The notes under the pieces were generated by a model. It was given only the letters and a program-made list of their open reading frames with translations, was not told the DNA's origin and searched no databases. From Bacteroidota bacterium (GTDB lineage: Bacteria > Bacteroidota > Bacteroidia > Cytophagales > Cyclobacteriaceae): a stretch of 64,000 nt of DNA. This document shows positions 63,299-64,000 of the stretch, in pieces (the first letter of the stretch is position 1; the number at the start of each line of letters is the position of its first letter). Location: contig JAFDYX010000021.1 in the NCBI GenBank assembly GCA_018267215.1, forward strand, positions 248,001 through 312,000, read 5' to 3'. The position numbers and the translations under genes were made by a program.

Positions 63299-63327
63299 TT
63301 GGACAACAATATCTTTTATTAACTTTG
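63299..63327 (+). promoter_or_regulatory. Candidate promoter of the terminal gene
   Basis: TTG (63299-63301), 18 nt, TAACTTTG (63320-63327). The -7 box is exact. It lies about 110 nt upstream of ATG 63436. Confidence 0.45.
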
Positions 63328-63435
63328 GTAAAGAAGAGGGTATTTGATGTTCTGATTTTGCCCGAACGAAAGCCCTGAACCATTAAATTTTACTACTCAT
63401 CAAAAAAATTGTAATTTCTCGGCTCTTTTGAGAAG

Positions 63436-64000
63436 ATGAAACCCACAGAAAAAGGATGGTTAAAGGATTATCTGGAGTTCCGCAGGGAGCTGTTGAAGGA
63501 TTTACCGGCCGACAGTAAAAATTCTTCGCACCCCGAACGCTCGCTTTACCACGTCATTCAGCCCACAGGTCTGATGTACGGGCAGTCTGTTGCTTCTGCT
63601 GCAATTGCGGGTTCCGAGTCGTGGGCTCCCAAAGACCGCATGAAAATTTTGCTGGCCGAAAGCCTGATTAGCAGTTCGCTGTTGTTTCATGATAAGCCCA
63701 TTAAAAATCCGGATGAACTAACCGGTATCATCATGAAAACGTTGGAGAACATCGGCAATTTTTACAACCATGTTTTCCCGGAGCTGGCCACACCTGCCAA
63801 AACTTTGTTTGGCCGAAAAAAAACACCGCTCGAACTGGCCGAAAAAATTTTAGACAAACGAATTGAATATTCAATTGAGCAAGAAAAAAATTTTTGGGTT
63901 CAATTCTTTCATAACAGCCTTCTCTTTTTAGACATTTTTATTTTTGGACAGTGGATTCATACCAATGCCGACAGAATTGTTGCCGACTTCTTCAAATACG
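63436..64000 (+). CDS. Hypothetical protein, runs off the window end
   Basis: At least 188 residues from ATG 63436 without a stop. Helical and rich in Lys/Glu and aromatics (GWLKDYLEFRRELLKD, YSIEQEKNFWVQFFHNSLLFLDIFIFGQW); no signal peptide. The repeated aromatic helix near the visible end may be a membrane-associated segment. No family recognised; it is cut off, so length and function are unknown. Confidence 0.75.
   Translation, partial: MKPTEKGWLKDYLEFRRELLKDLPADSKNSSHPERSLYHVIQPTGLMYGQSVASAAIAGSESWAPKDRMKILLAESLISSSLLFHDKPIKNPDELTGIIMKTLENIGNFYNHVFPELATPAKTLFGRKKTPLELAEKILDKRIEYSIEQEKNFWVQFFHNSLLFLDIFIFGQWIHTNADRIVADFFKY

Overview
The window is a chromosomal segment of a Bacteroidota bacterium, most likely of the Cytophagales/Cytophagia. 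The assignment rests on several things read from the sequence. There is a TonB-dependent receptor under a TPP riboswitch. The threonine dehydrogenase is of the SDR type and paired with kbl. DUF5686-, DUF4783- and DUF6090-type proteins are present, along with a GH3-family protein. Several start sites are preceded by the Bacteroidota promoter pattern (TTTG, 19-21 nt, TAnnTTTG). No rRNA, tRNA, CRISPR array or prophage was recognised. Most of the window is housekeeping DNA with a few small accessory insertions.

Layout. 1-3.3 kb (minus): promoter, TPP riboswitch, TonB-dependent receptor (probable thiamine uptake) and a UbiA prenyltransferase. 3.3-6.1 kb: threonine-to-glycine genes kbl (minus) and tdh (plus), separated by a HicBA module whose hicA is frameshifted. 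6.1-7.3 kb: a decayed nuclease-like gene interrupted by a decayed REP-associated (IS200-like) transposase element with hairpin ends. 7.4-15.5 kb (minus): DUF5686 protein, nadD, gmk, anti-sigma, ECF sigma, nadC, DUF4783 protein, a thioredoxin-fold protein and a Gfo/Idh/MocA oxidoreductase. 15.7-21.4 kb: gltB without gltD, a RelE-type toxin-antitoxin pair and a putative lipoprotein. 21.4-26 kb: the rimP-nusA-infB operon with a clear promoter and leader hairpin. 26-31.2 kb: EamA transporter, serine hydrolase, acetyltransferase, DUF6090 protein and two orphan genes.

31.2-37.3 kb: a nested-palindrome intergenic element, polA (minus), a lipoprotein and an acyl-CoA synthetase. 37.3-41.4 kb (minus): MATE exporter, atypical SDR, a second toxin-antitoxin pair and an aldehyde dehydrogenase, tightly overlapped. 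41.5-44 kb: divergent oxyR and katA. 44-51.8 kb (plus): THUMP methyltransferase, MarR regulator, and a fadN-fadA-fadE beta-oxidation operon carrying a four-helix-bundle (IVP-type) gene between fadN and fadA. 51.9-57.7 kb (minus): GH3-family protein, lptB, recJ, a secreted glycine-rich protein, a SPOR-like protein and a conserved-looking 55-residue protein. 57.9-64 kb (plus): feoA-feoB, a TerB-like protein, purK-purE, an e(P4)-type acid phosphatase and a gene running off the end.

The most noteworthy signals are small elements embedded in housekeeping operons: toxin-antitoxin modules overlapping or abutting metabolic genes, a four-helix-bundle gene flanked by inverted repeats with an ORF-less relative in the next intergenic gap, the RAYT element, and an in-frame palindrome within rimP. 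DNA polymerase I also appears to have lost its proofreading active site. No wholly new multi-gene system could be demonstrated from the sequence alone.
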